This document shows, in pieces, positions 1 through 11,459 of a DNA stretch of 64,000 nucleotides. The stretch comes from Juglans regia (taxonomy: Eukaryota; Streptophyta; Magnoliopsida; Fagales; Juglandaceae). Made by a program: the position numbers and the translations under genes. The notes under the pieces were generated by a model. It worked only from the letters and a program-made list of their open reading frames with translations. It was not told the DNA's origin and ran no database searches. Each line of letters opens with the position of its first letter. The stretch's first letter is position 1. Location of the stretch: the NCBI RefSeq assembly GCF_001411555.2, contig NC_049903.1:34778145-34842144 (forward strand), read 5' to 3'.

Positions 1-1953
1 TGGGATTTTTTGGTGTATATTCTTGGTAGGTATGGTTTTGGGGAGAGATGGTGTAAATGTCCGAAAAATTGCATCACAATTGTCAGATTCTCGGTTCTGG
101 TTAATGGTACTCCTGAAGGTTTTTTTAATAGCCCTCAGGGTTTGAGACAAAGGGGTCCTTTGTCTCCTTTTCTGTTCATTCTAGTAATGGATGTGTTGAG
201 TAGAATGTTGAAGACAGCAGCAGATAGGGGCTTTATCTCTGGTTTTTCAGTGGGAGGTTCATCGAATGGTGGCATAAATGTCTCACATCTCCTTTTTTCT
301 GATGATACATTGATTCTTTCTGTGCCGGACCCTGATCAGATTCATTCCTTGAGGGCTCTTTTGCTTTGTTTTAAAGTTGTTTCTGGACTTAAGGTGAATT
401 TATCGAAATATGAAATGGTCCATGTCGGCTTGGTTAATAATTTAGAGGAATTGGCTGATATTCTGGGTTGCAAGGTGTCATATTTGCCTATGAAGTATCT
501 TGGTCTTTCGTTGGGGGCTCGTCATAAATCCAAGGCAATGTGGGATGGGATTATCAAAAGATTGAATGTAGATTGGCTGGTTGGAAAATGATTCATTTGT
601 CCAAAGATGGTAGAATCACCCTAATCAAGAGCACTTTATCTAACCTTACAACATACTTTCTATCTTTATTTCCTTTGCTTGCAGGAGTGGCTAATAGAAC
701 GGAAAAGATTTTTCGTGCTTTCTTGTGGGGAGGTTTAGGAGATGAGAAAAAATTCCATTTTATCAAGTGGGATAAGATTAGTACCATTTTATCTTGTGGA
801 GGATTGGGGGTTAGAAAACTAAGAATTTCAATAAGGCACGTTTAGGGAAATGGTTATGGCGGTATCATCGATAAGGGGATGCTCTTTGAAGGAATGTTAT
901 TGATGTCAAATATGCGAGTAGTTGGGGAGGTTGGTGCTCTAATGAAGTAAGAGAGCTGTATGGTGTGGGTGTTTGGAAATTTATCCGGAATGGTTGGGAA
1001 GATTTTTTCAGAAATTTCAGTTTTGAGATGGGAAAGGGAACACGAATCAAGATTTTGGCATGATATATGGTGTGGTGATATTGCTTTGAAGAATGTTTTC
1101 CCTTCTTTATATAGGATTGCATTGAATAAGGATGCCTCTATGGCTGATTACATGGACATATCTATTGGTTTTCTTCAGTGGTCTGTGAGGTTTATTAGAG
1201 CTGTTCAGGATTGGGAGGTGGGAGACATTATTGCATTTTATAGTGTTATATGCACTGAATTTAAAGGCTGGAGGGGAGGATAGGTTGCTTTGGATTCACT
1301 AGGGAAATAAGAATTTTTCTTTGTCAGATCCTTTTATAAAGTAATGTCGTCCCATTCTGCTATTGATTTCCCTTGGAAGGGCATTTGGACAAGCAAAGTA
1401 ACTCTCCTCAAGGTTGCTTTCTTTGGTTGGCTGACCTCCCATGGGAAAATTCTGACTATCGACAAGCTTTGAAAGCGCGGCATCATTATAACAGATTGGT
1501 GTTTAATGTGTAAAAGAAACGAAGTATCAATGGACCACCTTTTTCTTCATTGTGATGTGGCTAAAGCTTTATGGGATTAAATCTTTACTAGGCTTGGTAT
1601 CACATGGGTAATGCCTAGGAGAGTGGTAGATTTATTTTCATGTTGTAGAGGAATTCAGAGCAATCGTCAAATAGCGGCTGTTTGGAAGATGGTGCCATTA
1701 TGTCTAATGTGTTGTACTTGGAATGATAGGAATTGTCTCTGTTTGGATAATAGGGAATGTTCGATAGGAGGGTTTAGAGATTTTTTCTTCCATACTTTGT
1801 TATCTTGGGCTTCGGCTATTGTATTGAATGGGACTAGCTTTAATGACTTTTATGCTGCTTTTCACAGCACTTGGCTTGTAATTAGGTTTTTCTTTGTATA
1901 TTTCATGTGTACTTGGGTTTTGCCTAATTATTTGGATTAATAAATTCTTATAA

Positions 1954-1985
<32 letters not shown>

Positions 1986-1990
1986 GATAT
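1..1990 (+). mobile_element. LINE (non-LTR retrotransposon), 3' part, decayed
   Basis: This is the 3' half of a plant LINE that enters from the left window edge. Translation of about 10-591 gives the palm of a reverse transcriptase: a GLRQ block, a catalytic FSDD motif and the SGLKVNLSK and YLGL blocks of plant L1-type enzymes. The frame then shifts at about 545-600 and continues to about 845 with an LWGG block. Pieces at 960-1283 and 1611-1940 match the zinc-binding C-terminal region (zf-RVT type) with MPRRVVDL and a tryptophan/cysteine-rich stretch. Several frameshifts and stops make it inactive. It ends at about 1954 in an A-run followed by GAA repeats, the expected tail. The same lineage occurs at 4504-7764, 49.7-50.3 kb and 50.3-52.9 kb. 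No RNase H domain follows, unlike the LINE at 31-39 kb. The 5' end and left target-site duplication lie outside the window. Confidence 0.9.
1955..1987 (+). repeat. A-run plus (GAA)n tail of LINE
   Basis: About nine A residues are followed by about eight GAA units. They sit directly after the LINE 3' end and fit a retrotransposition tail that later expanded as a microsatellite. Confidence 0.85.
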
Positions 1991-2479
1991 TCAGAGATAC
2001 AAGTAACTACTAGTGAACCAAAAGAATATCACGTCACAAAGCTCGAAGTACTGATGCTTCAACTACATAAAGAAGACCATTGTTGCTTCATAGAACAATA
2101 ACCCATGTTTTTCATTTATAGAGAAAAAAAAGGTTAGAGAGTATCCCCATAAAATTCCAAGATCCTCAGCTCATTAAAAGCCTCCCATTCAATGGAGACA
2201 GAAAAGTGTATTGAGAAAGAAACATTTATAGGCTGACTATTGTGTCAACATAAAAGCAGAATTGAAAGATAAATAAAAGATCTAAAAATAGTAATGCTAG
2301 AAACTACACCACTGTCCCACAATTATTCCATTCTGCTGATGTAGCAATATTTAATAACCCTCCCATCAGCAAGTGGAATGATAGTGGGATAGTAGAGAAG
2401 TTTTTAACAGTTTCCATATTCTGAATATCAATTCGTAATACAAGTAGACTCAACAAAATGCAGGAAGCAGAAACAATAC

Positions 2480-5400
2480 CCCATGAATTTGATGAACCTT
2501 TCAAACTCAGTGGTGTAGACATCAATAGCTTGTTCCAAGAAAGCAACTTGCTGCCCCTTTCTGCTCAATACAAATGCACCAAAGATGTGTTGAGCTAACA
2601 AAAGAAACTTTTTTCTGATCAACCAACAAAAGAAACTAAAAGAAAACATCACCTCCTAAATATATTTTTCGTAGATACTATCAACAATACTTAACAACTG
2701 AGATACAAATGTTGGAAAATACTCACGAATTTCCAGCATCAAAACGCCCCCATAATACCAAAAGAAAGAGTCGAATAGAAATCACCATTGTTGTAAGGCT
2801 GTATAATGGTGGTCCATATCGTTGTCGTTGCTCATCCATAGGCCTAGTAATTACACTTTTTCAGTATCCTATAGTCATTCAGCACGATCATTTAAAGAAT
2901 TTCACAGTCATAACTATCTTCAAATGAATTTGAAAAGCTATGATAATTATCCGAAGGAAAAAAATAAGATGTTATTTCAAGACAGAAAGTATATACCCTT
3001 CATCGTCATTTATTTGCCGAATAAAATCAAGCAAAACCTGCACCAAAAAATGTAATTATAAAAAATTTAACTATAACGATTGATACATGAGCAATAAAGT
3101 CCTAATGGTATACATATTTTTTCAATCTCAATTTAAATAATTTGTCTCAAATGTATGACTATTTGCCCAAAACTACTACCAGTTGAAAAGGTGCTGTAAC
3201 GGTATATAGAATCTCATGAGACAACCATGGGAGTATAAGTATATGACTATTTTTGCTAGTGAAACAGGTGGAACCCAAGTTCAAACAAGTATTATGATAG
3301 CTGGGCAAGTCCAACCAAACAAGTGATTCGATCAGCTGGGGGGAGGGAGCCAACAAAGTACTACCTGTGGAACTCCAACCAAGTATTTCACAAGGGTTTT
3401 GTAGACACCTGAGGCAGAACCAAGTTGAGCTAATTGTCTCCTCCTGGGTGAATCAATAATCATATCATAAATTACTCGTATAATGAGAAAACTACCAAAA
3501 TGAAAATCAAGAAGCCTCACCTTTCCATTTGTTGTTTCCATAGAAGAGCATATCGATCACGTATACTTCCACCAGAATTAACCAAAGTGTCAACGTCTGC
3601 TTGCTTAGTTCTCTCCGAGCGCTCCCGTTGTTGTCTAATAAGTGTTCCCCGAAAATCTTGAGGCATGTAGGTCATGACTGCAAATACATTCACAAATTTC
3701 AGCATTGATAAAATATTGCAGCAAAGTTCAAAGCCATGCATCTCAAAACACGTATGCAGAGAATCAGTTAGGACATGGTTCAGAAGCAATGTACAAAAGA
3801 GCTGCTATGTGCCTTTCTGGTTGGATATAATTTGGGAGAGTATAGCACCACAGCTATATCAAGTTGATCCCCCATATAAGAAGATAACTTTAATTGGTAT
3901 TATCTCCAAGTTAAAAATCCATATTACAACCTGATTTCCCAAATCCTAGACCTAGTCAATGTTCTGTCATTCTTTCTAAAATTTGCATTAAATTAATTCC
4001 AAGATATTACAACCTATCAAGCATAAATGAACAACTTAGACAACATATTATCACTCATAAACTTCCAACCAACAATAAGAATACCATGAGGCTGCCAGAA
4101 GGCCAACTAGCCTAACGGTTGGGGTTGTTTTTGTTAACCGCATGAATGGAGTTCGAGCCCCACGAAACCAATATCAAGCAAATTTATATATATATATATA
4201 TATTTACTTCTAAAAAAAAAGAATACCATGAGGCCCTAAAGCCATGCTGACTTACAATTTTCAAAGCATATGCTTCCAATGTTGCTAAAAGCATGCTTAA
4301 GTGCAAAGTGCCAGGGCTGAAGCATTTTCCCTATGAAGAGCGAAGCGCATTTACAAAAGCCTGCCTTTGGAACTTTTTGTGGGAGCTTAAAAAAAATATA
4401 TTTGTAATTTTTTCAGTTGATATCAAATATCATTTCCATAACGTAGTGCCACATGTTGTCATATGTGACGTACATGCTTTGAACCTAATATAATAATCCA
4501 AGTCCAGCATAGCCAGGCAATAAATGAGTTCTCTGAATTTATTTTTGATATGGATCTGGTGGACTTACCACTTGTTGGTGGTATGCACACTTGGTCTAAT
4601 AATCGGGTGTGGTCTCGTTTGGACAGATTTTTGGTGTCTCCTTTATGGGAGGCATATTACTCTACCATGCAACAGAAGAGATTGGATAGAGTTTGCTCGG
4701 ACCATTTCCTCATTGAACTAGATTGTGGAGGCATTCACGAGGGTAAACGATACTTTAAGTTTGAAAATTTGTGGCTGAAAGTTGAGGGTTATGTGGAAAA
4801 AGTGAGGTCGTGGTGGACCTCATACTCTTTTGAGGGTTCACCCAACTTTATCCTGGCTGGGAAATTGAAAGCACTGAAGAGGGATTTAAAGAGGTGGAAT
4901 GTTGAAGTCTTTGGGCACATTAATAGTCAAAAAAGGTCTCTTGTGAAGGATCTAAAGGACTTGGAGGAAAAGGAGGTGAGCGCTCTCTTTCTGAAGAGGA
5001 CTCTTGTAGGAAACTAGCTATCAATTCGGAGCTGGAGAAGGTGTTACTAATGGAGAAAATATCGTGGAGACAAAAGTCAAGAACCCTTTGGTTAAAGGAA
5101 GGGGACCATTGTACAAAACTTTCCCACTGGTTGGCTAATTCTCACCGTAGGAATAATGCTATCGAGGTGCTTCAGGTTGAGGGACAGGTATACTCAGATT
5201 ATGATGCCATTAAGAACCATTTTGTCACTTACTATGAAGATCTACTTGCTGAAAAACCCCTATGGAGACCCAAACTGGATGGCATGCCTTTTGAGAAAAT
5301 TGACCAAGTAACCTCTGTGTGGTTGGAGAGACCTTTTGAAGCTAAGGAGGTTCTTCGAGTGCTTCGCGGGATGGCCAAGGATAAAGCCCTGGGGCCGGAT

Positions 5401-8400
5401 GGGTTTTCGATGGCCTTTTATCATGATTGTTGGGATGTGGTGAGGGCAAATATTATGCAGGTTTTTCAGGAGTTATACACTTTTGGTAAATTCAAAAAAA
5501 GCATTAATGCGTCTTCCATTGCTCTTATCCCTAAGAAAGTTGGGGCAGTGGATGTGAAAGATTTTTGGCCTATTAGTCTCATTAACGGGGTGTATAAGAT
5601 GATTTCAAAGGTGATTGCCAATCGCATGAGTAAGGTTTTGAGTAGTATTATATCAAAACCCCAAAACATGTGATTATTACTATTCGCCCATCAAATCATA
5701 TTAATGAAGGGGAGACAAATCTTGAATTCAATGTTGATTGCCAACGAATGCCTAGATTGTAGACTCAAGGAGGGTACACACAGACTCTTGTGTAAGCTGG
5801 ACATGGAGAAGGCCTATGACCATATTAATTGGGATTTTCTGTGTTATTTACTTGCGAGGTGCGGTTTCGGTGAGAGATGAATTTCATAGATTAGGCATTG
5901 TATAACTATAGTTCACTACTCGGTTTTGGTTAATGGAGCACCGGAAGGATTCTTTAACAGCTCTAGGGGATTAAGACAAGGGGATCTCCTCTCCCCTTTG
6001 TTGTTTGTCATTGTTAAGGATGCATTGAATCGTATGTTGAGTGCAGCTGTTAATAGAGGCTTTATTGTTGGATTCTTTGTGGGAGGTGTCACTATATTTT
6101 ACTTACTATTTGATGATGACACATTGCTGTTTGTGAGCCGGACAATGATCATATGCAGTACTTGAGGGCTGTATTACTTTGTTTTGAAGCGGTTTCAGGC
6201 CTGAAGGTAAATCTCTCGAAGTCTAAAATGGTTTCTGTGGGTGGTGTGAACAATATTCAAGGCTTGGCAACCATCTTGGGTTGTAAGATTGCTTCCTTGC
6301 CCTTGAACTACCTCGGTCTTCTATTGGGGGCTGCGTTCAAGACAAAATCTATTTGGGATGGTGTGTTAAAAAAAATTGAAAGAAGATTGGCCGGGTGAAA
6401 ACAGATATATTTGTCCAAGGGTGGTAGATTGACTCTCATTAAGAGCACCTAATCTCCCTACTTATTTTCTATCTTTATTTCCAATATCTATAGGTGTGGC
6501 TTCTCATATTGAGAAAACTTTCCGTAACTTTCTTTGGGGAGGAATGGGGGATGAAACTAAGTTCCATCTTGTGGGTTGGGACAAAGTTTGCTCATTAATA
6601 ATAGGTGGTGGGTTGGGGGTGCGTAATGTATGGGTCTTCAACAAAACACTTCTGGGAAAATGGTTGTGGAGGGTATCATAGGGAATGAGAGGGCTTATGG
6701 AGAGAAGTCATAGAGTCTATGTATGGGAGCATTCGGGGGGGTTGGTGCTCTAATGAAGTTAGAGGGACAAACGGTGTGAGATTGTGGAAACACATAAGAG
6801 TTGGATGGGGAAGATTCTCTCAGTTTTCATATTCACAATTGGAAGAGGCAACAATGTTTACTTTTGGCATAATATGTGATGCAATGACACGGCTATTAAG
6901 CAGGTGTTTCCTATGCTTTACCAAATTGCTTGTGACAAAGAGGTTGTTGTGGCTGATTTATTGGTACTATTCAATGGTGTTGTCCATTGGAATGTGAGAT
7001 TTTCAAGAGCAACTCAAGATTGGGAGTTGGACATGTTTGCTGGTTTCTTTGATTCATTATATGCAATGTCGATTGGCAATGAGATGAGGGATAGGCTGTT
7101 GTGGAATCAGAGTGGAAATAAAAAATTCTCGGTGCACTCTTTCTATAAGGCTCTCTTGGGATTTTCTAATGATCATAGCTATCCTTGGAAGTGCAAGGTA
7201 CCTTCCAAGATTGCTTTCTTCGTTTAGACTGCATCTCTTGGGCGGAGTCTCACATCGGATAATCTAAGAAAACGTGGTCTTATTATTTCAAATTGGTGCT
7301 TTCTGTGCAAGAGTGATGGGGAATTAGTTGATCATCTTTTGTACATTGTGAAGTGGCCCGATGTTTATAGAATGAGATCTTTAATAGGATAGGGGTGGCA
7401 TGGGTCATGCCTAGAAGAGTTAGGGATATTATGTGCTGTTGGAGAGGTATCGGGGAAATGCCCACATCGCTGCTATGCGGAGAATGATCCCTCATTGCAT
7501 TATGTGATGCTTGTGGCTGGAGTGAAACAAGAAGTTCTTTGAAGACATGGAGCATTCTGTGGATGAGTTGAAGCAGTTTTTTTACAATACATTACTTTCC
7601 TGGGCTTCGGCCATTATTTGTAATACGGACAACCTTCATGATTTGCTTATAACTCTCACTAGTGCTTAGATGTAATTAGGCATGTTTATTGTATACTACT
7701 AGTGTACCTAGGCAATACCTCTTATATCAATAAAATTTTAATTTTACCTATCAAAAAAAAGCAAAATCCAAGTTGGCTTCCTAGATGGATTGATATTTTG
7801 ATTGCTCATGTTAGCATAAGTCAAAACCTACAATTCTTAAGCTTTTTTTTTCATGGCCTTTTTGTTAGATTTTGATTCAACCATGTACTTTAATTTGATT
7901 ATGCATAAAGTGTCTATTTGTTAAAGCACAAGAGACTTATATAAAATGTTATGTTTTTTTATTATAACTAATCAACCAATTAAATAATTTTTACGCTTAA
8001 ATTTTATATAATTGGTTGATTGCATTTTTTTATAAGCCAGAATTGGCAAGTTTTTAGTCCTAAATTTATCTATAATAGTAGAAATAACAAAGTGAAAGCT
8101 AAATTGTAAACTACCATGGCGGTTTTGGAGCCAACAAAATGAGCCCATAAACACTCGCTTAGCTAAAAATGAAATGGAATCAACGATGCCTTAAACTATG
8201 GACCATAATGTCGCTAAATAACTTCATAAGAAGAGAAATATGAGGACTAAGAAGAGAATTACAAAATGAAAGCTTATAAACTTACATGGATTCATATGAT
8301 AAATCAAATTGAAAAACTCTTTTTAAGTAATCAAAATATCATTATAAGTGCAAAAGGCAAAATCCCATTGTTGTGAAGTAAATCTGATGTATTACATCCA

Positions 8401-9930
8401 GTCATGTGACTCACATCAGTTTATAAACTTAATTTTTGTAATTTTGTTTATAGCCCTAGCATTTCTTGTATAAAAAGTATGCCAAAAAAATTCCATGGAG
8501 CATGAAAACACTCAGATGCATTGGTAAAATAAAAGACTAAGATTCCCAACCAGTAATAAGGGAAGAAAAAATAATTGAGCTAGCCAACCAAATAAAGGGT
8601 GTAAAACAAATAGCCATAGCTATAAATGTAAGGTTCTATTCGAAAATTATTGAACTTTATATTTGAATATATATACACACACAAATATATATATATATAT
8701 ATATATCTCTGTAGACAAGATAATTAACCTGTATTAAACACATGATCCGAATTCTTAGATTGGAAGAACTCCAAAAACTTCAAAGTGTATTGAAGTTTAT
8801 CTTTGAGCTGCCTGAAACTATTAGCAAGGTCAGCAACATCAGGTGTTGACTGTTGCCGAAGCTGCAATTAGAACACAAAGGCAAGATAAATATGTGTTCC
8901 GTATTATAAGCAGAAGATGATCTAACAGAACAACTACACTGTGAAGTCCAAACGAGGAATAAAATATTGCGTTACAACCTTATTTAAGCATCACAACTAC
9001 TTATCAAAAAACAAAATATACATATCAAGGCTTACGAATCTTATATATTACCACTGCGGGCCAATGAGATGTTTCAAGCAAAAAAAGAATTTCCTCAATG
9101 TGTTCTCGATTCTTCCACATGTTCTCATCAATTTTATGCGGAGGCTGACGGTCTGCTTCATCTATCAGCAAGCTTTCATCTAGAATGGCAATGACACGAA
9201 GTGAGGAGATCAAGTATAATAATTCAATTCAAACAGTAAGAATAAAACTAAAACAAACTATTGCAAACGGAATTAAGTGACCCAATGAATTAGATGTAAT
9301 AATAGTTATATGATTGCAATCCAGTGAACTTCAGGCATACATTTCAAACCCAATGTAAATGTACGTGGGCGATTAATTGTTAAGAAAAAAAAAATGAATG
9401 TGGGAGATTTTGCAAGCCCCCACTCAAGACGAAAGCAGCAACTAGAGCCATTCTTTGGTTACTCTTTCGTTTTGAAATTCAAGGCTGTACCACATGAACG
9501 AACACATAATATTGTCAGTTTTAAAGCAAGGAAAACATAAGCGACATCACAGGCACTAGATAACTTATGTGGGTAGATCTAAATCACCAGACAGCGTCTT
9601 TACTCACTAGAAAATAAAATTCTGTAGACACCGGTCTGTAACATAAAGATCTACATTAATTTTTGAAAGACAGTGAGCCAGCATTTGTCCGGCATCTCGA
9701 AAGGACAATTGGGAGGAGGGGGGGGCGGGGGGGGGAGGAATAGATGGAGCAGATTAAGAGAGGTGAAAACCTTGAGTGGGAGGAAGGTGGTTGAGCAAAT
9801 CGTCAGCCATCGAGCGAATCTCAGACGAAAGGCGAGAGACATCATCAGAGAGAGGTGGAAATGGGTATTTGTCGTAATAAGAAGCCAGATAACTCCTGGT
9901 TATTGGTACGAGACCCTCCGTAGAAGCCAT
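2480..9930 (-). CDS. Conserved plant protein of unknown function, eight 5' exons, 3' end not resolved
   Basis: Eight phase-compatible exons can be joined on the minus strand: 9771-9930, 9052-9179, 8729-8861, 3521-3677, 3365-3443, 2997-3037, 2727-2843 and 2480-2560. All introns start GT and end AG. Together they encode 298 residues without a stop. The start is the ATG at 9928-9930, giving [20 protein letters not shown]. Later landmarks are [14 protein letters not shown] (exon 2), [20 protein letters not shown] (exon 4), [20 protein letters not shown] (exon 5) and [14 protein letters not shown] (exon 7). The protein is charged, mostly helical in character, with no signal peptide. I recognise it as a conserved plant family but cannot assign a function. 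After exon 8 (ending in phase 2 at FIKFMG) either the frame reads through to a stop 17 codons on, or an intron continues left through the LINE at 1-1990. Intron 3 is about 5 kb and carries a SINE and a LINE. Exon joins are read by eye. Confidence 0.8.
4077..4234 (+). mobile_element. tRNA-derived SINE with 16 bp target-site duplication
   Basis: The body at 4093-4218 contains a perfect RNA polymerase III box A (TAGCCTAACGG, about 4107-4117) and a near-consensus box B (AGTTCGAGCCC, about 4148-4158). After that come a TA repeat and a TTTACTTCTAAAAAAA tail. The 16-base sequence AAGAATACCATGAGGC occurs at 4077-4092 and again at 4219-4234, flanking the element exactly. It lies in intron 3 of the gene at 2480-9930, in the opposite orientation to that gene. 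Body length is about 126 bp, short but usual for plant SINEs. Confidence 0.88.
4504..7764 (+). mobile_element. 5'-truncated LINE in intron 3 of the unknown gene
   Basis: The element starts inside the endonuclease region (4550-5017, [11 protein letters not shown] and SDHFLIEL). It continues with the linker and N-terminal reverse transcriptase (5041-5673: [32 protein letters not shown]). The palm follows at 5926-6398, with GLRQGD and an FDDD catalytic block. Degenerate zinc-binding C-terminal coding runs to about 7650. The 3' UTR ends in TTACCTATCAAAAAAAA at about 7758. A 9-base AATCCAAGT occurs at 4495-4503 and 7765-7773 and is a candidate target-site duplication, which sets the truncation point at 4504. 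Frameshifts at about 5010 and 6150 and several stops make it non-functional. It runs opposite to the host gene. Confidence 0.9.
7774..8728. other. Intron 3 remainder, AT-rich
   Basis: This is the intron sequence between the LINE and exon 3 of the minus-strand gene. It is AT-rich, holds no coding match that I can see, and includes a TA/CA microsatellite at about 8668-8706. Confidence 0.6.
8668..8706. repeat. (TA)n/(CA)n microsatellite
   Basis: An ATATATAT run is interrupted by ACACACACA. It lies just inside intron 3, close to the donor site of exon 3. Confidence 0.85.
9711..9737 (+). repeat. Poly-G tract in intron 1
   Basis: There are about 23 G residues in 27 bases, broken by single A and C bases. 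It lies about 35 bp inside intron 1 of the minus-strand gene, so the transcript carries a C-run. The plus strand could form a G-quadruplex; this is inference from base composition. Confidence 0.8.
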
Positions 9931-10590
9931 CTCTTGATTAAATTTTCCTTTTAATTTCCCAATTAGAATGAGGGTTCTTGCTGGACCGATCAGAAAGACG
10001 ATGCCGATCGACTCCCTCTCAGCACATTCTTTACGCCAACAAGGAGCACCGAGACGACGGGTTTTGGAAAAGGAAAGTGAAAGTCGACGCCACAGAGACG
10101 TGTGGCGGTGTGGGCCTTCTTTTTTCTTTTGTTTTTGTTGTTTGGCTACGCAATCTTATATAATTTTATATGATTATTATAACTATTTTAAAATTTTACA
10201 TAAAATATAATAATTAATTTAATTTTTTTAAAATTTTAAAATAAAAACAATATTATAAATTTATATTATAAAAATATTTTATTTAATTTTTAACAAAATC
10301 AAAATTTAATTTAATTTATTTTCATTCTTGTGCACTGGCACACTGGTGCCGGCATCGGACATCAAGAGAAGAATATCTCGTGGGTAAAAAATTTGATTGG
10401 TTGCAACATAACTCGGAGGAGTTCATTAAAAAAAATTTAAAATACACAAACCAATATTCAATTATTTTAAATAAGCTTCTGCGAGGATTATGTGAAATGT
10501 GGTCCTCATTCGAATGAAGTTCGAGAAAGAAAGTGTTGCTCTATAAATGTATCCACGAATATGATAGATGATCAATTAGATTTCGCTTTT
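9931..10590 (-). promoter_or_regulatory. 5' UTR and promoter region of the unknown gene
   Basis: The stretch directly upstream of the ATG at 9930 is mixed in composition up to about 10150 and then very AT-rich (10150-10320). I find no TATA box that I would defend. The first part probably holds the 5' UTR. There is no other coding signal before the copia element. Confidence 0.4.
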
Positions 10591-10786
10591 TAGAATTTAT
10601 TAATCACATTTACATATTCATTATCTTCCTTTGCCTATCAAATAGCATCTTGAAGATAAGTTGTACAATACAAAAAAATTTGAAGTGAATACTATTGAAT
10701 TCTTGGAATACTATTGAATTTCTGAAGAGCTAAGTCTATATTACAATCTTTAAATCTCATTGTTACTTCTTTTTATTTTATAACTC
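10590..10786 (+). repeat. Probable 5' LTR of copia element
   Basis: It is similar to 17470-17664 in base order, especially around GTACAATACAA and the final TTTATTTTATAAC. The divergence between the two copies is high, so the insertion is old. The outer boundary is uncertain. Confidence 0.5.
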
Positions 10787-11459
10787 ATTATCAGTACTAG
10801 ACTCTAACTAACCATTATGTTTTTTTTACTTTTGACAAAATACTTATATAACATTTTCTCAATCACTGTAAGTTTCTCTTCAATAAATATTAATATCTTC
10901 TTATTGTGATATAAATATTTTTTTTATATGATCTATGTAATATTATATAGAGTATAATATTATCATATTAATGCAATGAATATTTTTGTATTCTATATGT
11001 CAGTTTGATTTTAAATACTTCTTTCTCATTCAATACTTAATATATTTGTTATAGATCATATCAAATCTTACAAAACTCGGCTTTGCTACCCTCATTGTTT
11101 CTAGCAACAATTATTTATCATTAACCCCTTATGTTGATATTCACCTTAATATAATGAATCTTGGAAATACGATTAAGACAAGAAATGAAGCATCCCTGTA
11201 GGCATGGGCGGAACTAGGATTTGGTATTTGGGGGCTATTGACAAAGTGTGCATTATGTGTAAGTATAAGTAATATGTGTTTTTTGCATGTGATTATATAA
11301 AAAAATGATAATCATACGTCATAAAATTTTATACGAAAAATACATGTCTATAAATCATCTTATAAGATAATTTTCTTTAGTATTTCTGTAGTTTGCTAGA
11401 AACTATTACAAAAATAAAAGAAAATGAAATATCAACTTAAGATTTCTCCTTTAAATTAA

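Noticed and set aside
4093..4218. Possible tRNA gene
   Set aside because: The box A and B motifs are present, but the element has a retroposon tail and target duplication and no credible cloverleaf. It is a SINE.
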